Notes: generated by a model not told the origin, from the sequence alone. 64,000 nucleotides of DNA from Pseudoalteromonas carrageenovora IAM 12662 (GCF_900239935.1 NZ_LT965928.1:1927254-1991253), one strand, 5' to 3'. Positions 1-9,766 are shown, numbered from the stretch's first letter. A program made the numbers and translations.

Positions 1-228
1 GCAGGCGGTGGTACAGTAGCAGCCGATGAAGATACAGCAAATTATCGTAAACGTATGAGTTTAGTGCTTCGTGGTTGTTATCATCAGCCTTGTGATAGGT
101 ACCGCGATGAGTGGGATTTATCAGGCGCTGTTCAAGACTTACAATTATTTTATAAAGTAGGTTTTAATATATCTGAGCAAGAGCAATGGCCTACTTGGAA
201 TGCAAACTCAGAGTTTCAACGTAAATAA
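1..228 (+). CDS. M28-family metallopeptidase, C-terminal fragment
   Basis: The window opens inside a reading frame whose last 75 residues end at a TAA. The fragment reads like the end of secreted zinc-dependent M28 aminopeptidases: a YHQPCD motif (around residues 29-34 of the fragment), then a W-DLSGAVQDLQL segment and a WP-W-SEF tail. In the family the His of the YHQP-D motif is part of the metal/active-site region. The start, any signal peptide and the other metal ligands lie outside the window. The assignment rests on family resemblance of this tail only, so substrate preference cannot be stated. Confidence 0.7.
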   Translation, partial: AGGGTVAADEDTANYRKRMSLVLRGCYHQPCDRYRDEWDLSGAVQDLQLFYKVGFNISEQEQWPTWNANSEFQRK

Positions 229-284
229 CATAGGTTTTAACATCGAAAAACTCAAAGTGAGTAATCGATTTAAATAGACGCAAA

Positions 285-299
285 TGATATTGATTATCA
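285..299. promoter_or_regulatory. Fur box upstream of the putative metal exporter
   Basis: The 15 bases TGATATTGATTATCA fit the 7-1-7 Fur consensus TGATAAT-N-ATTATCA with one mismatch. The site ends about 50 bp before the ATG at 350 and would overlap a possible -35 region. This suggests iron- or manganese-loaded Fur acts on this gene; binding itself is inferred. Confidence 0.65.
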
Positions 300-312
300 T
301 TTAATTAAAATA

Positions 313-350
313 TACAGTGTTACCACGTTTATTTAATTGGTAACACTGTA
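313..350. repeat. Perfect 12-bp inverted repeat spanning the start codon
   Basis: The arm TACAGTGTTACC (313-324) and its exact reverse complement (339-350) flank a 14-nt spacer. The second arm ends on the A of the ATG at 350. In mRNA this would be a hairpin sequestering the initiation region; in DNA it could be an operator with half-sites 26 bp apart. There is no T-run after it, so a terminator is unlikely. Confidence 0.6.
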
Positions 351-1519
351 TGATTTTACTCTCTCAAATAGGATTTATTACGCCCGCTTCTAAACGCTTT
401 GTTAGTCAAAATAAACGTTTATTATTACCACTGTTTTTGTTGGTATGCTTAGCTGTGCCATCACTTCGTGAAATTACAATAACAGCACTAAGCGATGCTT
501 TTTTTCAAGTTAGCGTATTTGTAGCTGCTACATTATTAATTTATTACTACGCTATAGAGCACTTACCTCAGTTAGAGCTTAGTTATTTAAGTGCTAAATC
601 GCCGGTATTAGAAATATTTTTTGCGGCCGTATTAGGTGCCCTTCCTGGATGTGGTGGTGCAATAATAGTAGTTACCCAATTTACAAAAGGCCAAGCAAGT
701 TTTGGGGCTATAGTCGCCGTGCTTACTGCCACAATGGGCGATGCTGCATTTTTACTCCTTGCCACTCGCCCTACTGAAGGTTTGATGATAATGGCGATTG
801 GTTTAGTTGTCGGTACGCTTTGTGGTGTTATAGTAAATGCCCTTCATGCAAAAGACTTTTTACGCCCAATTAAGCAAGAACAAAAACACCAAGTAAAAGT
901 ATTGCCTACTCGAATAATTAAAATAAGCAAACCCGTTTGGATGTTCGCTATTATTCCAAGCCTCATTATTGCTTTTTTAATTGCATTTAATGTCGACTTT
1001 GATCAATTTGGAAAATACACAGGCACAAGTATTAGTATTTTTGGTGCTGCAATGGCGTTATTTACTGTAACTATATGGGCGTACTCTTCTAAAGGCGAAA
1101 GCTATAAAGAAGTAACCTCTGAAGACGATGAATGTAATCCACCTTCTAAAATTATTAAAGTACTTCAAGACACACACTTTGTTACTGCATGGGTTGTGGC
1201 ATCGTTTATGTTGTTTGAAATTTTAGTAAATATTGCAGGGCTTGATTTAAAAACCTGGTTTGCACATTACGCTTATTTAGCGCCGCTTATCGCTGTAGTG
1301 ATTGGTTTTTTACCGGGTTGTGGCCCGCAAATAATTGTTACAACGTTATATATTCAGGGGATCATTCCATTTAGCGCATTAACTGCTAATGCTATATCTA
1401 ACGATGGTGATGCATTATTCCCTGCAATTGCCATGGCACCTAAAGCGGCTATAATTGCGACTTTGTATACGTCTATCCCTGCATTAGCTGTTGGCTATGG
1501 CCTTTACTTTTTAAGCTAA
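350..1519 (+). CDS. Putative 10-TM manganese/heavy-metal exporter (ArsP_2/MneA-like)
   Basis: This is a 389-residue polytopic inner-membrane protein built as two related halves. Each half carries a glycine-cysteine motif in a membrane segment: GALPGCGG at residues 96-103 with MGDAAF at 129-134, and GFLPGCG at 319-325 with NDGDALFP near 351-358. This twofold arrangement is typical of the putative 10-TM heavy-metal exporter family, to which the Vibrio cholerae manganese exporter MneA belongs. It probably exports Mn2+ or a related divalent metal. A charged cytoplasmic linker lies near residues 240-260. No good ribosome binding site precedes the ATG, which lies at the edge of an inverted repeat, and a Fur box sits about 50 bp upstream. 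The family is fairly secure; the exact metal is inferred. Confidence 0.75.
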   Translation: MILLSQIGFITPASKRFVSQNKRLLLPLFLLVCLAVPSLREITITALSDAFFQVSVFVAATLLIYYYAIEHLPQLELSYLSAKSPVLEIFFAAVLGALPGCGGAIIVVTQFTKGQASFGAIVAVLTATMGDAAFLLLATRPTEGLMIMAIGLVVGTLCGVIVNALHAKDFLRPIKQEQKHQVKVLPTRIIKISKPVWMFAIIPSLIIAFLIAFNVDFDQFGKYTGTSISIFGAAMALFTVTIWAYSSKGESYKEVTSEDDECNPPSKIIKVLQDTHFVTAWVVASFMLFEILVNIAGLDLKTWFAHYAYLAPLIAVVIGFLPGCGPQIIVTTLYIQGIIPFSALTANAISNDGDALFPAIAMAPKAAIIATLYTSIPALAVGYGLYFLS

Positions 1520-1532
1520 AATTGCCAAACAC

Positions 1533-1563
1533 AAAAAAGCTCAGCAATTGCTGAGCTTTTTAT
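1533..1563. terminator. Bidirectional terminator between exporter and DUF805 gene
   Basis: The stem AAAAGCTCAGCA / TGCTGAGCTTTT has a minimal AT loop and is flanked by an A-run and a T-run. It can serve both convergent genes. Confidence 0.85.
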
Positions 1564-1576
1564 ATTAAGTTATTTT

Positions 1577-1942
1577 TTATACAGTAGCTGGCTCTGCAGC
1601 TAGCTCTTTTGGATTTGGGCCAAAATCATTCTCGCCTTCATGTGAGTCTTGTGCAAGGAACACAATTAAAACAATCCAACCAATAATTGGTACTAACCAA
1701 AGTAGCTGCCACCAGCCAGAGCGGCCTGTGTCGTGAAGACGGCGAGCACCCGCACTTAATTGTGGTATTAATAGTGCTAAACTATAAATTGTTCCAACCA
1801 CAGCTACCCCCATCAGCTCATCAACCACACCCAGTACTAAAGCAATTAAAAAGTTGATTAGGTAAAACATCCAAAATGCTTTACGACGATTACGCCCTGA
1901 AAAATCTGCGTAGCTACGCAGCGCATTCATATAATGTTCCAT
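1577..1942 (-). CDS. DUF805 family inner-membrane protein
   Basis: This small 121-residue membrane protein has about four hydrophobic segments and the family hallmarks. These are an N-terminal amphipathic Y-DFSGRNRRKAFWMF stretch, a central ARRLHDTGRSGWW motif near residues 66-78, and a final transmembrane segment followed by an acidic, proline-containing tail. DUF805 proteins (YhaH/YhaI types in E. coli) have no established biochemical function. The gene stands alone between a convergent transporter and the terminator of the bkd operon, so context gives no role. Length matches the family. Confidence 0.85.
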   Translation of the reverse strand: MEHYMNALRSYADFSGRNRRKAFWMFYLINFLIALVLGVVDELMGVAVVGTIYSLALLIPQLSAGARRLHDTGRSGWWQLLWLVPIIGWIVLIVFLAQDSHEGENDFGPNPKELAAEPATV

Positions 1943-2042
1943 AATATTTCCTTAGTGTTATTTTTTATATTCCCTAACGGGGTTAATTTTATTACTTTTT
2001 AGCAACACTTGTATCTTAAATAAAAACAGACTCATTTAAAAC

Positions 2043-2069
2043 AAAAAACCAGCAAATTGCTGGTTTTTT
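2043..2069 (-). terminator. Terminator of the bkd operon
   Basis: The stem AAAAACCAGCA / TGCTGGTTTTT, read on the minus strand, ends in a T-rich tract just downstream of bkdB. Confidence 0.8.
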
Positions 2070-2092
2070 ATTAGGTTTAAACAATTATATTA

Positions 2093-3679
2093 TTAACTCA
2101 TAGCCATCATCATTGCCGATGGGTTTTCTAAATACGATTTCCACAAGTTATTAAAGCGTGCAATTGTTCCGCCTTCAATAACGCGATGATCGCCAGACCA
2201 ACTAACTTGCATAATTGCTTTACTCACAACTTGCCCGCTTTCATCAAAACGCGGTAAATGTTGCAATTTACCTAATGCAACAATCGCTACCTCTGGTTTA
2301 TTAATAATAGGCGTCGCAATAGTGCCACCAATTGCACCAATATTCGAAATGCTAATTGTGCCACCTTTTAAGTCATCAGGTGCAACACGCCCTTCGCGTG
2401 CTGAATGAGTTAAACGAGTTAAATCGTTTGCTACATCTACAATGCTCTTACTCTGACACGATTTAATATTAGGCACTAACAAACCAATTTTAGAGTCAAC
2501 TGCAATACCAATATTATGATCATCAAAGTAGGTAAGCTCTGAACATTCATCATTTACTTTTGAGTTAAGCACTGGGTATTCTTTCATAGCCAGTGACAGT
2601 GCTTTAACAAAAAACGGCATCATGGTGAGCTTTACACCTTGCGCCTTATACTGCTCTTTTAATGCACTTCTGAGCGTAATTAACTGTGTTAAGTCAATTT
2701 CATCACTAAAGGTAAAGTGCGGAATAGTAGACACAGAAGCCATCATTTGCTTAGCCATAGCCGCTTTAATGCCTTTAATAGGCTCTACTCGTACGCCACC
2801 ACTTTGATTTTGCGTTTGGTTTTGTACTGTACTTTGAGAGGCATTGTTATTAAGAGGTGAAGTATCAATAGTATTTGGCACTTCAACTTTTACAAACTCT
2901 TCAATATCTTGCTTATAAATACGGCCATTTTTACCACTACCGGGTACGCAAGTTAAATCCACATCAAGCTCGCGTGCTTTGCGGCGAACCGCAGGCGATG
3001 CCACTGCTTTTTGGTTGATAACTTTAGCAGCTTGCTGCGTTTTAACTGGTGCTGTTTTTTCAACAACAGCATTAGTTTGCGCCTTTACGACCGCTTGGTT
3101 TATATCAATATTTGGCTTAGCTGCACTGCCTGTAATTGTCATTTGAAATAACGGGCTGTGTACTTTAGCAATTTCACCTTTTTGATAATAAAGCTTTTGC
3201 ACAGTACCCGTATATTTAGCCGGAATTTGTACTAATGCTTTATCCGTCATTACGTCGCAAACAGCTTGGTCTTCTTCTATTTCGTCGCCTTCTGCAACTA
3301 ACCAATCAACAATTTCACACTCAACAATACCCTCGCCGATATCGGGTAGTATAAAGTCTTCTAGCAAATCAGTTGAGCTAGTGTTTGCTTGTAGTTCAGT
3401 TGTAACGTCTTCTTGAACAGCTTCATTATTTGCACTGTCACCGTCTACATCCATAGCAAATAATGGGGCATGTACTTTAGCTATTTCACCTTTTTGATAA
3501 TAAAGCTTAGTAATTACACCATCATGTACAGCCGGAATTTGCACTAATGCTTTATCTGTCATTACATCACAAATAGGCTGATCTTCAGATACGCTATCGC
3601 CCTCTTTGATTAACCATTCAACAACTTCGCATTCAACAATGCCTTCACCAATATCGGGTAATATAAAATCTTTAGCCAT
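2093..3679 (-). CDS. bkdB: Branched-chain 2-oxoacid dehydrogenase E2 (lipoamide acyltransferase)
   Basis: This is the E2 core of the branched-chain keto acid dehydrogenase. It transfers acyl groups from E1 via lipoyl-lysine to CoA. Domain order is clear: two N-terminal lipoyl domains with the TDKA motif (lysines 43 and 147), a peripheral-subunit-binding domain near 226-263, and a catalytic domain ending with DHRVIEGG (His about 498). Linkers are rich in Ala, Val, Thr and Asn/Gln. The two lipoyl domains are close copies of each other. The gene lies 8 bp after the E1-beta gene, so it is the last member of bkdA1-bkdA2-bkdB. No E3 gene is adjacent, so lipoamide dehydrogenase is presumably shared with the other 2-oxoacid dehydrogenase complexes. 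Confidence 0.93.
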   Translation of the reverse strand: MAKDFILPDIGEGIVECEVVEWLIKEGDSVSEDQPICDVMTDKALVQIPAVHDGVITKLYYQKGEIAKVHAPLFAMDVDGDSANNEAVQEDVTTELQANTSSTDLLEDFILPDIGEGIVECEIVDWLVAEGDEIEEDQAVCDVMTDKALVQIPAKYTGTVQKLYYQKGEIAKVHSPLFQMTITGSAAKPNIDINQAVVKAQTNAVVEKTAPVKTQQAAKVINQKAVASPAVRRKARELDVDLTCVPGSGKNGRIYKQDIEEFVKVEVPNTIDTSPLNNNASQSTVQNQTQNQSGGVRVEPIKGIKAAMAKQMMASVSTIPHFTFSDEIDLTQLITLRSALKEQYKAQGVKLTMMPFFVKALSLAMKEYPVLNSKVNDECSELTYFDDHNIGIAVDSKIGLLVPNIKSCQSKSIVDVANDLTRLTHSAREGRVAPDDLKGGTISISNIGAIGGTIATPIINKPEVAIVALGKLQHLPRFDESGQVVSKAIMQVSWSGDHRVIEGGTIARFNNLWKSYLENPSAMMMAMS

Positions 3680-3687
3680 GGTAACCC

Positions 3688-4665
3688 CTAAAAATCCATT
3701 GATTGTTTAATTGCAGCCAGTACTTTTAACGCATCCGGTACATATTCTTTTTCAAGCGCTAGCGGGTATGGAGTATCTAAACCACACACTCGCATAATAG
3801 GAGATTCTAAATGTAGGAAGCACTCATGTTGAATAGTTGCCGCTATTTCAGCGCCAAAGCCATTTGTAATAGGCGCTTCATGGCTAACAACTAACCGACC
3901 CGTTTTGGTTACCGACTTAGCAATGGTGTCTACATCCCACGGTAATATACTTCTAAGATCTATTACTTCACAGCTTATACCTTGCTCACTGGCTTGTTTA
4001 GCAGCGTCTTCTACAATCTCCATTTGCGCGCCCCAAGCAAGTACGGTTATATCAGACCCTTCTTGTACTACTTCGGCTTTTCCGAGCTCAATAGTGTAAT
4101 CTTCTTCAGGTACTTCACCAATTGATGCACGGTACAAACGCTTTGGTTCAAAGAATAAAACAGGGTTATCGTCTTTAATACACGCACGTAACAAACCTTT
4201 TGCTTGATAAGGGTTGCGTGGTACAACTATTTTTAAGCCCGGCGTATGTGCAAAATATGCCTCAGGTGATTGCGAATGATATAAACCACCGGCAATACCA
4301 CCACCATAAGGTGTACGTATGGTTAAATTCCCTACGTTGAACTCGTTACCACTGCGGTATCTAAATTTTGCTGATTCATTAACTATTTGGTCAAATGCCG
4401 GAAAAATATAATCAGCAAATTGTATTTCAGCTAAAGCAGGTGCACCAAATGCCGCTAAACCATTAGCAAAACCTAAAATACCTTGCTCAGTTAAAGGTGT
4501 ATTAAAAACACGATGCTTACCGTATTTTTCTTGTAAGCCCGATGTTGCTCTAAATACGCCACCAAAGTAACCAACATCTTCACCAAAAATACAGGCTTGA
4601 GGATGTTCATTCATTGTAATGTCGAGCGCAGAGTTTATTGCGTGTAGCATGTTCATTTTAGCCAT
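3688..4665 (-). CDS. bkdA2: Branched-chain 2-oxoacid dehydrogenase E1 beta
   Basis: This 325-residue transketolase-fold subunit pairs with the E1-alpha chain in thiamine-diphosphate-dependent decarboxylation of the keto acids of Leu, Ile and Val. It shows the N-terminal [15 protein letters not shown] segment, the [16 protein letters not shown] motif and the [16 protein letters not shown] stretch typical of BCKDH beta chains, with a C-terminal transketolase-C domain. Length is normal. Its first base coincides with the last base of bkdA1 (TAATG), which suggests translational coupling and one-to-one stoichiometry. Confidence 0.93.
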   Translation of the reverse strand: MAKMNMLHAINSALDITMNEHPQACIFGEDVGYFGGVFRATSGLQEKYGKHRVFNTPLTEQGILGFANGLAAFGAPALAEIQFADYIFPAFDQIVNESAKFRYRSGNEFNVGNLTIRTPYGGGIAGGLYHSQSPEAYFAHTPGLKIVVPRNPYQAKGLLRACIKDDNPVLFFEPKRLYRASIGEVPEEDYTIELGKAEVVQEGSDITVLAWGAQMEIVEDAAKQASEQGISCEVIDLRSILPWDVDTIAKSVTKTGRLVVSHEAPITNGFGAEIAATIQHECFLHLESPIMRVCGLDTPYPLALEKEYVPDALKVLAAIKQSMDF

Positions 4666-5879
4666 TACTTGATTCTCCCTGCTGTGATCGGATACGCATC
4701 TGGGTGCTTTTTAATATGCTCTTTTAATTCGTTATATTGACGAACAAGAGAAGGAATAGGCGTATCGTATACATCAGAAATTAGTTCTTCTAATGCAGGT
4801 TTTTGAACTATTTCTGCACGCTTAAGGGCTGCTAAAATTTCTTCGCGAATAGACTCTTTTGCTTTTACGTCTTGCTCTTCGTTTAACCAGTTTTGCTTAA
4901 CAAGCCATTTTCTAAATTTATCAATTGGACACGTTTGATTGTTTGCCTCTTCATCTTTTGAGCGATAGCCACTAGGATCGTCAGATGTAGAGTGCGCACC
5001 TAATCGATACGCTATAGATTCAATTAAAACAGGTTCACCTTGGGTAGTTGCAATTTCGCGCGCTTTTTTTGTTGCAGCGTAAACAGCTAATGCATCAGCC
5101 CCATCCACCCTAATCGTTTTAATGCCGTAGCCAACACCACGAGAGGCAATACCATCACCTTTAAATTGCTCATCTGCCGGAGTAGATATTGCATAGCCAT
5201 TATTACGGGCAAAAAATATAACGGGTGCTTTGTGTACAGCAGCCATATTTAAACCAGCATGAAAATCACCTTCCGATGCCGCACCCTCACCAAAATAACA
5301 AATCGTCACGTTATCGATAGTACTTGCAAGCTCACCTGTTTTTGCATCTATATGCTTTACTTTTTGTCCATAGGCATAACCGGTAGCTTGAGGAATTTGA
5401 GTACCTAATGGCGATGAGATAGTCATGTAATTCAATTCTTTAGAACCATAATGAATCGGCATTTGGCGGCCTTTGCCTAAATCCAATTCGTTTGAAAACA
5501 TTTGGTTCATAAACTGATCAAGTGTAAAGCCACGATAATGAAGTGCGGCTTGCTCACGGTATTGCGCCATTATCATATCGTCTTGATCTAGTGCTGCAGC
5601 AGATGCGGTTACAGCGGCCTCTTCACCTAAGCATTGCATATAAAAGCTAACACGGCCTTGGCGCTGTGCGCCTTGCATACGCTCATCAAGCAGGCGAATA
5701 AAACGCATCGTTTCGTATAATTTAAGTGCGGTATGTTTTGAAATATCAGGTGCAGTTGCACTAGGATGAATGTCGCCGTCCTCAGTTAAAATACTAAGGG
5801 TTGGAATATTAAGCGCATTACCATCGATAAACTCTAGGTCATGGTTAATATTCAGCGATACGTTATTGGGATTACTCAT
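4665..5879 (-). CDS. bkdA1: Branched-chain 2-oxoacid dehydrogenase E1 alpha
   Basis: This 404-residue E1-alpha chain is the first gene of the operon. The thiamine-diphosphate motif [15 protein letters not shown] is near residues 197-211, followed by the NNGYAIST segment. Further on is the phosphorylation-loop-like sequence [16 protein letters not shown], which binds cofactor in this family. The N-terminal 60 residues precede the catalytic fold, as in other gammaproteobacterial BkdA1 proteins. A 24-bp palindrome about 110 bp upstream is probably its operator. The product decarboxylates 2-oxoisovalerate and related acids, feeding acyl-CoA and the TCA cycle. Confidence 0.92.
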   Translation of the reverse strand: MSNPNNVSLNINHDLEFIDGNALNIPTLSILTEDGDIHPSATAPDISKHTALKLYETMRFIRLLDERMQGAQRQGRVSFYMQCLGEEAAVTASAAALDQDDMIMAQYREQAALHYRGFTLDQFMNQMFSNELDLGKGRQMPIHYGSKELNYMTISSPLGTQIPQATGYAYGQKVKHIDAKTGELASTIDNVTICYFGEGAASEGDFHAGLNMAAVHKAPVIFFARNNGYAISTPADEQFKGDGIASRGVGYGIKTIRVDGADALAVYAATKKAREIATTQGEPVLIESIAYRLGAHSTSDDPSGYRSKDEEANNQTCPIDKFRKWLVKQNWLNEEQDVKAKESIREEILAALKRAEIVQKPALEELISDVYDTPIPSLVRQYNELKEHIKKHPDAYPITAGRIK

Positions 5880-5990
5880 AACCTACCTTCTTTTGTTGTC
5901 GGAAAAACAATGCCCCTGTGGATTATTATTATGGGTAACAGCTGCGAATAAACTTTGCAGCATCTGCACTGTCTTTAATTAAAGCTGCCA

Positions 5991-6014
5991 ACACTTTACG
6001 TTAACGTAAAGTGT
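5991..6014. promoter_or_regulatory. 24-bp perfect palindrome, probable LiuR-type operator
   Basis: The core TTTACGTTAACGTAAA is extended by four further symmetrical bases on each side, giving a perfect 24-bp palindrome in the bkd leader. It resembles the operator reported by comparative genomics for LiuR, the MerR-family regulator of branched-chain amino-acid catabolism. The resemblance to LiuR is from memory; the palindrome is directly visible. Confidence 0.65.
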
Positions 6015-6143
6015 TATTCAACAAATCTGTGACGAAAGAAAAATAAATACTGATTAAAAAACTGGCAAGTTAACTATACGGCCAATTAAATTTATACCAA
6101 TCATATAGTTAACTTAAATACAGGTGTGGTCTGACGAGTTCTA

Positions 6144-7196
6144 TTAGACGAAATTACTATCAATTTGCATAGGAATAACAGTAAGTAATGCTCGCTGCCC
6201 TAAAGCAACGTGTGCATTTGGGAAAATGATAGCTTCACCCTCAACGTCGGCATAGTAAGACGTATCACCGTCTGTAGCAAGCAGCTCCCCCTTTGCAAAC
6301 CCAGTAAAGTTCTCAGCATCATCTGAAAATGGAAAACTAAACTCATCTTCTGTTCTGTTAATTGTACGATGCACTGCAAAAAGCTCAAAGTCACTTGCAT
6401 TAAATTGTGGATATTCAACTTCATTTTGACTAATTAATGCAGCCAATGTTTTCTTGGTTTTTTCAAATCGAGTCATGTCGTTTTGACCAAAAGGTTTAAC
6501 TTGACCCAGTTCAACAGTAAACGAGTCAGCACCGTGTACATACGACGAATAATAACTAAACGTTGTAGCTTCAGATTTCATCATCAATACGGTATTTACA
6601 CCACAGCTTAATAAAAACTGTAATTGTGATTTTTTCCATGGTTTACCATGTAAGTATGGGTAGACGGCAAACTTCTCATTTTTTGAGCCTCGAATTGCAG
6701 TATGTAAATCATAATGACTACGTGCACTGCCGTGCTCACCGCGCTCAAAAAAATCACTCACGTATTGTTCAAGCTTTGCAGCACGAACACGTTCATCATT
6801 CATAGCTATCCCTTCTACAGTATGATGACCGTTAAATAACCTATTAAGGTTTTCTTCAACAAAACGTAAACCAATATTTATAGATTTAGGGTTACCGTAA
6901 ATAAATAGCACTCGTTGAGCTAGCTTAAGTTCGCCACTTATAATTTGCTTTATGAGCGAGTCACAAATTTCTATTGGCGCAGTCTCGTTACCGTGCACTG
7001 CGCTTGAAAGCACAACATCTTTTGTTGTTGTAACACGTGGTTTAAACTCAATAACGCCCGTATCATGAACAGTTACACGTGTGCCATTTTCTAAAGCAAA
7101 TTCACTTGCCTCTAAATGCCATTCATTATTACGACTGAGCGTTAAAAAATCGCCTGTATTTTTTAATTCATTTAAATAACTTGGTTTGGCTAACAT
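6144..7196 (-). CDS. astE: Succinylglutamate desuccinylase
   Basis: This 350-residue zinc hydrolase of the AstE/AspA (M14-like) family catalyses the last step of the arginine succinyltransferase pathway, cleaving N-succinylglutamate to succinate and glutamate. The metal motif [11 protein letters not shown] lies near residues 68-78, with a later HTAIRG segment supplying another metal His and the catalytic Glu in a VELGQV motif. A ribosome binding site (AAAGGG) sits 6 nt before the ATG. The rest of the ast pathway (astC, A, D, B) is not in this window. Succinate and glutamate fit the TCA and gdhB genes nearby. Confidence 0.92.
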   Translation of the reverse strand: MLAKPSYLNELKNTGDFLTLSRNNEWHLEASEFALENGTRVTVHDTGVIEFKPRVTTTKDVVLSSAVHGNETAPIEICDSLIKQIISGELKLAQRVLFIYGNPKSINIGLRFVEENLNRLFNGHHTVEGIAMNDERVRAAKLEQYVSDFFERGEHGSARSHYDLHTAIRGSKNEKFAVYPYLHGKPWKKSQLQFLLSCGVNTVLMMKSEATTFSYYSSYVHGADSFTVELGQVKPFGQNDMTRFEKTKKTLAALISQNEVEYPQFNASDFELFAVHRTINRTEDEFSFPFSDDAENFTGFAKGELLATDGDTSYYADVEGEAIIFPNAHVALGQRALLTVIPMQIDSNFV

Positions 7197-7231
7197 GATA
7201 AGCCCTTTTAATAATGTGAGAGGTACAAACG

Positions 7232-7259
7232 AAAACGGCTGAATAAATCAGCCGTTTTT
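7232..7259 (-). terminator. Terminator of seqA-pgm
   Basis: The stem AAAACGGCTGA / TCAGCCGTTTT has a 5-nt loop and lies just downstream of pgm on the minus strand, ending in a T tract. Confidence 0.75.
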
Positions 7260-7276
7260 AAATAGTTTAAGCAGTG

Positions 7277-8914
7277 TTAGCTGATCACAGTGTCAACTAA
7301 CTTTTTAGCTTCTTTTTCTAGAAGAGCTAAATGCTCTTCACCTTTGAAAGACTCAAGATAGATTTTATAAATATCTTCAGTACCTGATGGACGTGCAGCA
7401 AACCAACCATTTTCAGTCACTACTTTTAATCCACCTATTGCAGCGTTGTTACCTGGAGCATGAGTTAGCTTTTGTAAAATAGGCTCTCCAGCTAAGGTAT
7501 CCGCTTTTACATCATCAGCACTTAGTGCTTTTAAACGTGATTTTTGAGCGCTGCTTGCTGGTGCATCTAGGCGTTTGTAAAGTGGTGAGCCAAACTCTTG
7601 CTCAAGCTCTTTGTAAAGTACTGAAGGTGTTTTACCTGTAACAGCTATAATTTCTGCTGCAAGTAGCCCCATAATAAAGCCGTCTTTATCTGTACACCAC
7701 ACGGTGCCATCAAAACGTAAAAATGCAGCACCGGCACTTTCTTCGCCGCCAAAAGCAAGTTTTCCTTTATTTAAGCCCTCAACAAACCATTTAAAGCCTA
7801 CAGGTACTTCTTTTACTTTGCGCTCATTTCTTGCTGCAACTTTGTCTATCATTGAGCTTGAAACCAGTGTTTTACCAATTTCTACGCTTGAATCCCAATC
7901 TCGGTGTTTTAATAAGTAATCAATCGCCACAGCTAAAAAGTGATTTGGGTTCATTAAACCATCAGGAGTAACAATGCCATGACGGTCATAGTCAGGATCG
8001 TTACCTATTGAAATATCAAAGTCATCTTTAAGCTTAATTAAATTAGCCATAGAGTAAGGAGACGAGCAATCCATACGTATTTTGCCATCTTTATCAAGAG
8101 GCATAAATGCAAAACGTGGATCAACACTGTCGTTTACTACGGTTAAATCTAAATTATATTTTTGCGCTATTATTGGCCAAAAGTTAATACCTGAACCACC
8201 TAGTGGGTCTATACCTACTTTGATACCGGCCTCACTAATCGCTTTTAAATTAACGATATTTTCTAAATCGTTAATGTATGGCGTCATTAAGTCTTCATAT
8301 TTAATAAAACCAGAACGAGATGCTTTAGCAAACGGGAACAATTCAACTTCTACTAAATCTTCTAACAAAAGTTGATTGGCTCTATCTTCAATCCACTTCG
8401 TCACATCCGTATCTGCTGGACCGCCATTAGGTGGGTTATATTTAAAACCACCATCTTCTGGAGGGTTATGCGAAGGCGTTACAACAATACCGTCTGCCAA
8501 TTCATTAGGGTTAATTTTATTATGACAAACAATGGCATGGCTAATAACTGGAGTAGGTGTAAAGTCGCCATTTTCTTGGGTGATTACTTGCACTTCATTT
8601 GCAACAAGTACTTCGATTGCTGAGTTAAACGCAGCTTCACTCAAGGCATGAGTATCTTTGCCCAAAAATAGTGGACCAAAAATGTCATTTTGCTTTCGGT
8701 AGTCACATATAGCTTGTGTAATTGCTAAAATATGAGACTCGTTAAATTTTACATCGTAAGAACAACCACGGTGTCCTGATGTACCAAAAGCAACACAATG
8801 CTCTGGGTTTTGCTCAAGGTCGGGCTCATTTAAATAATAAGCAGAAACTAACTTAGGAACATTAACCAATATTGATTGTGGAGCAGCTTTGCCTGCGCCT
8901 GAGTGAATAGCCAT
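7277..8914 (-). CDS. pgm: Phosphoglucomutase (alpha-D-glucose type)
   Basis: This 545-residue enzyme interconverts glucose-1-phosphate and glucose-6-phosphate for glycogen and sugar-nucleotide metabolism. It has the substrate loop FGTSGHRG (43-50), the phosphoserine loop [11 protein letters not shown] (Ser148), the metal loop [10 protein letters not shown], the sugar-binding [10 protein letters not shown] stretch and the C-terminal phosphate-binding [12 protein letters not shown]. The length agrees with E. coli Pgm (546). It lies 9 bp downstream of seqA, the same pairing as in E. coli. Confidence 0.95.
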   Translation of the reverse strand: MAIHSGAGKAAPQSILVNVPKLVSAYYLNEPDLEQNPEHCVAFGTSGHRGCSYDVKFNESHILAITQAICDYRKQNDIFGPLFLGKDTHALSEAAFNSAIEVLVANEVQVITQENGDFTPTPVISHAIVCHNKINPNELADGIVVTPSHNPPEDGGFKYNPPNGGPADTDVTKWIEDRANQLLLEDLVEVELFPFAKASRSGFIKYEDLMTPYINDLENIVNLKAISEAGIKVGIDPLGGSGINFWPIIAQKYNLDLTVVNDSVDPRFAFMPLDKDGKIRMDCSSPYSMANLIKLKDDFDISIGNDPDYDRHGIVTPDGLMNPNHFLAVAIDYLLKHRDWDSSVEIGKTLVSSSMIDKVAARNERKVKEVPVGFKWFVEGLNKGKLAFGGEESAGAAFLRFDGTVWCTDKDGFIMGLLAAEIIAVTGKTPSVLYKELEQEFGSPLYKRLDAPASSAQKSRLKALSADDVKADTLAGEPILQKLTHAPGNNAAIGGLKVVTENGWFAARPSGTEDIYKIYLESFKGEEHLALLEKEAKKLVDTVIS

Positions 8915-8923
8915 TATATTTCC

Positions 8924-9526
8924 TTACAAGTAATCGCGAATTTTTTCAGCTTGCTCTGCACTGTATCCTAGGCAAAGCGCAACTTCGTGAAGCATCATCT
9001 TTTTGCGCGTTGTATTAGAGTTAGTCATTACCCAATATTCACTATCAGTAATATTTTTAGGGTTCATGCTACTACCACTATTAACTAAGTCCTCTTTGCT
9101 TGTTGCAAAGTAAACTCTATCGCGGCCTTTTATCTCTAAAACAGCACTAAAATCCGTTTTATGGGTTCTATAAAACGCACTTAAAATAAACAAAAACCGA
9201 CCAACAACGCCTTTTTGCATTGCTAACTCTTCTTTATTTAATATATTAAAAACATTAGCGCTTTTTTGCTTCACGGGTGTGACAGCATCAGGCGCTTTTA
9301 CCTTTGTTGGCTCAGCAACTTGCTCAGCAACTTGCTCAGCACTTGGTAAAGTATTGGTTGTTATCGCAGTTTGATTATTTTGATTAAGTTCTACGTTAGC
9401 GGTTTGAATTTTTTCGCCGCTGAGGTTTAATAAACGACGTAAAATAGTGGATGCACTCTCACCAATACTTTGCGTATTGCTGGCAATATATTGATATAAC
9501 TCGTCGTCTATGTCGATTTGTTTCAT
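8924..9526 (-). CDS. seqA: Negative modulator of replication initiation SeqA
   Basis: SeqA sequesters hemimethylated GATC sites at oriC after initiation. The frame could be extended 32 codons upstream, but the true start is most likely the ATG at 9526: it begins the conserved N-terminal multimerisation segment MKQIDIDDELYQYIA and has GGAAG 6 nt upstream. That gives 200 residues against 181 in E. coli. The DNA-binding C-terminal domain runs from about residue 95 (QKGVVGRFLFILSAFY, KGRDRVYFA, NTTRKKMMLHEV). The extra length lies in the linker, which holds a tandem AEQV repeat coded by a 12-bp DNA repeat at 9310-9343. Confidence 0.94.
   Translation of the reverse strand: MKQIDIDDELYQYIASNTQSIGESASTILRRLLNLSGEKIQTANVELNQNNQTAITTNTLPSAEQVAEQVAEPTKVKAPDAVTPVKQKSANVFNILNKEELAMQKGVVGRFLFILSAFYRTHKTDFSAVLEIKGRDRVYFATSKEDLVNSGSSMNPKNITDSEYWVMTNSNTTRKKMMLHEVALCLGYSAEQAEKIRDYL
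9310..9343. repeat. 12-bp tandem repeat inside the seqA linker
   Basis: The unit GCTCAGCAACTT occurs at 9310-9321 and 9322-9333, followed by a partial third copy. It codes AEQV-AEQV-AE in SeqA. Changes in copy number would stay in frame and alter linker length by four residues. Confidence 0.85.
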
Positions 9527-9766
9527 GTTCTTCCTGTCATTACGGGTCACATTTTTTTCTCCCGTGTGATTATACCCAAACCAATCAGAAATGCGAGTTA
9601 CAACAAGCACTCCCATAAACATAACCTGTAAACAGCAATTACAGAATAAACTTTACTCAATGTCGTTGATTTAATACCCAATAGTCCAATGTAATAAATA
9701 GTGGCTGCATTTTTTTGCTTTTTAAAGCAATGCTCGTCAAACTATGCAAAATTTTAGGAGACTGGT

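Noticed and set aside
9527..9622. 32-codon N-terminal extension of seqA
   Set aside because: The conserved SeqA N-terminus starts at 9526 with a good ribosome site; the extension has no similarity and would cover the promoter.
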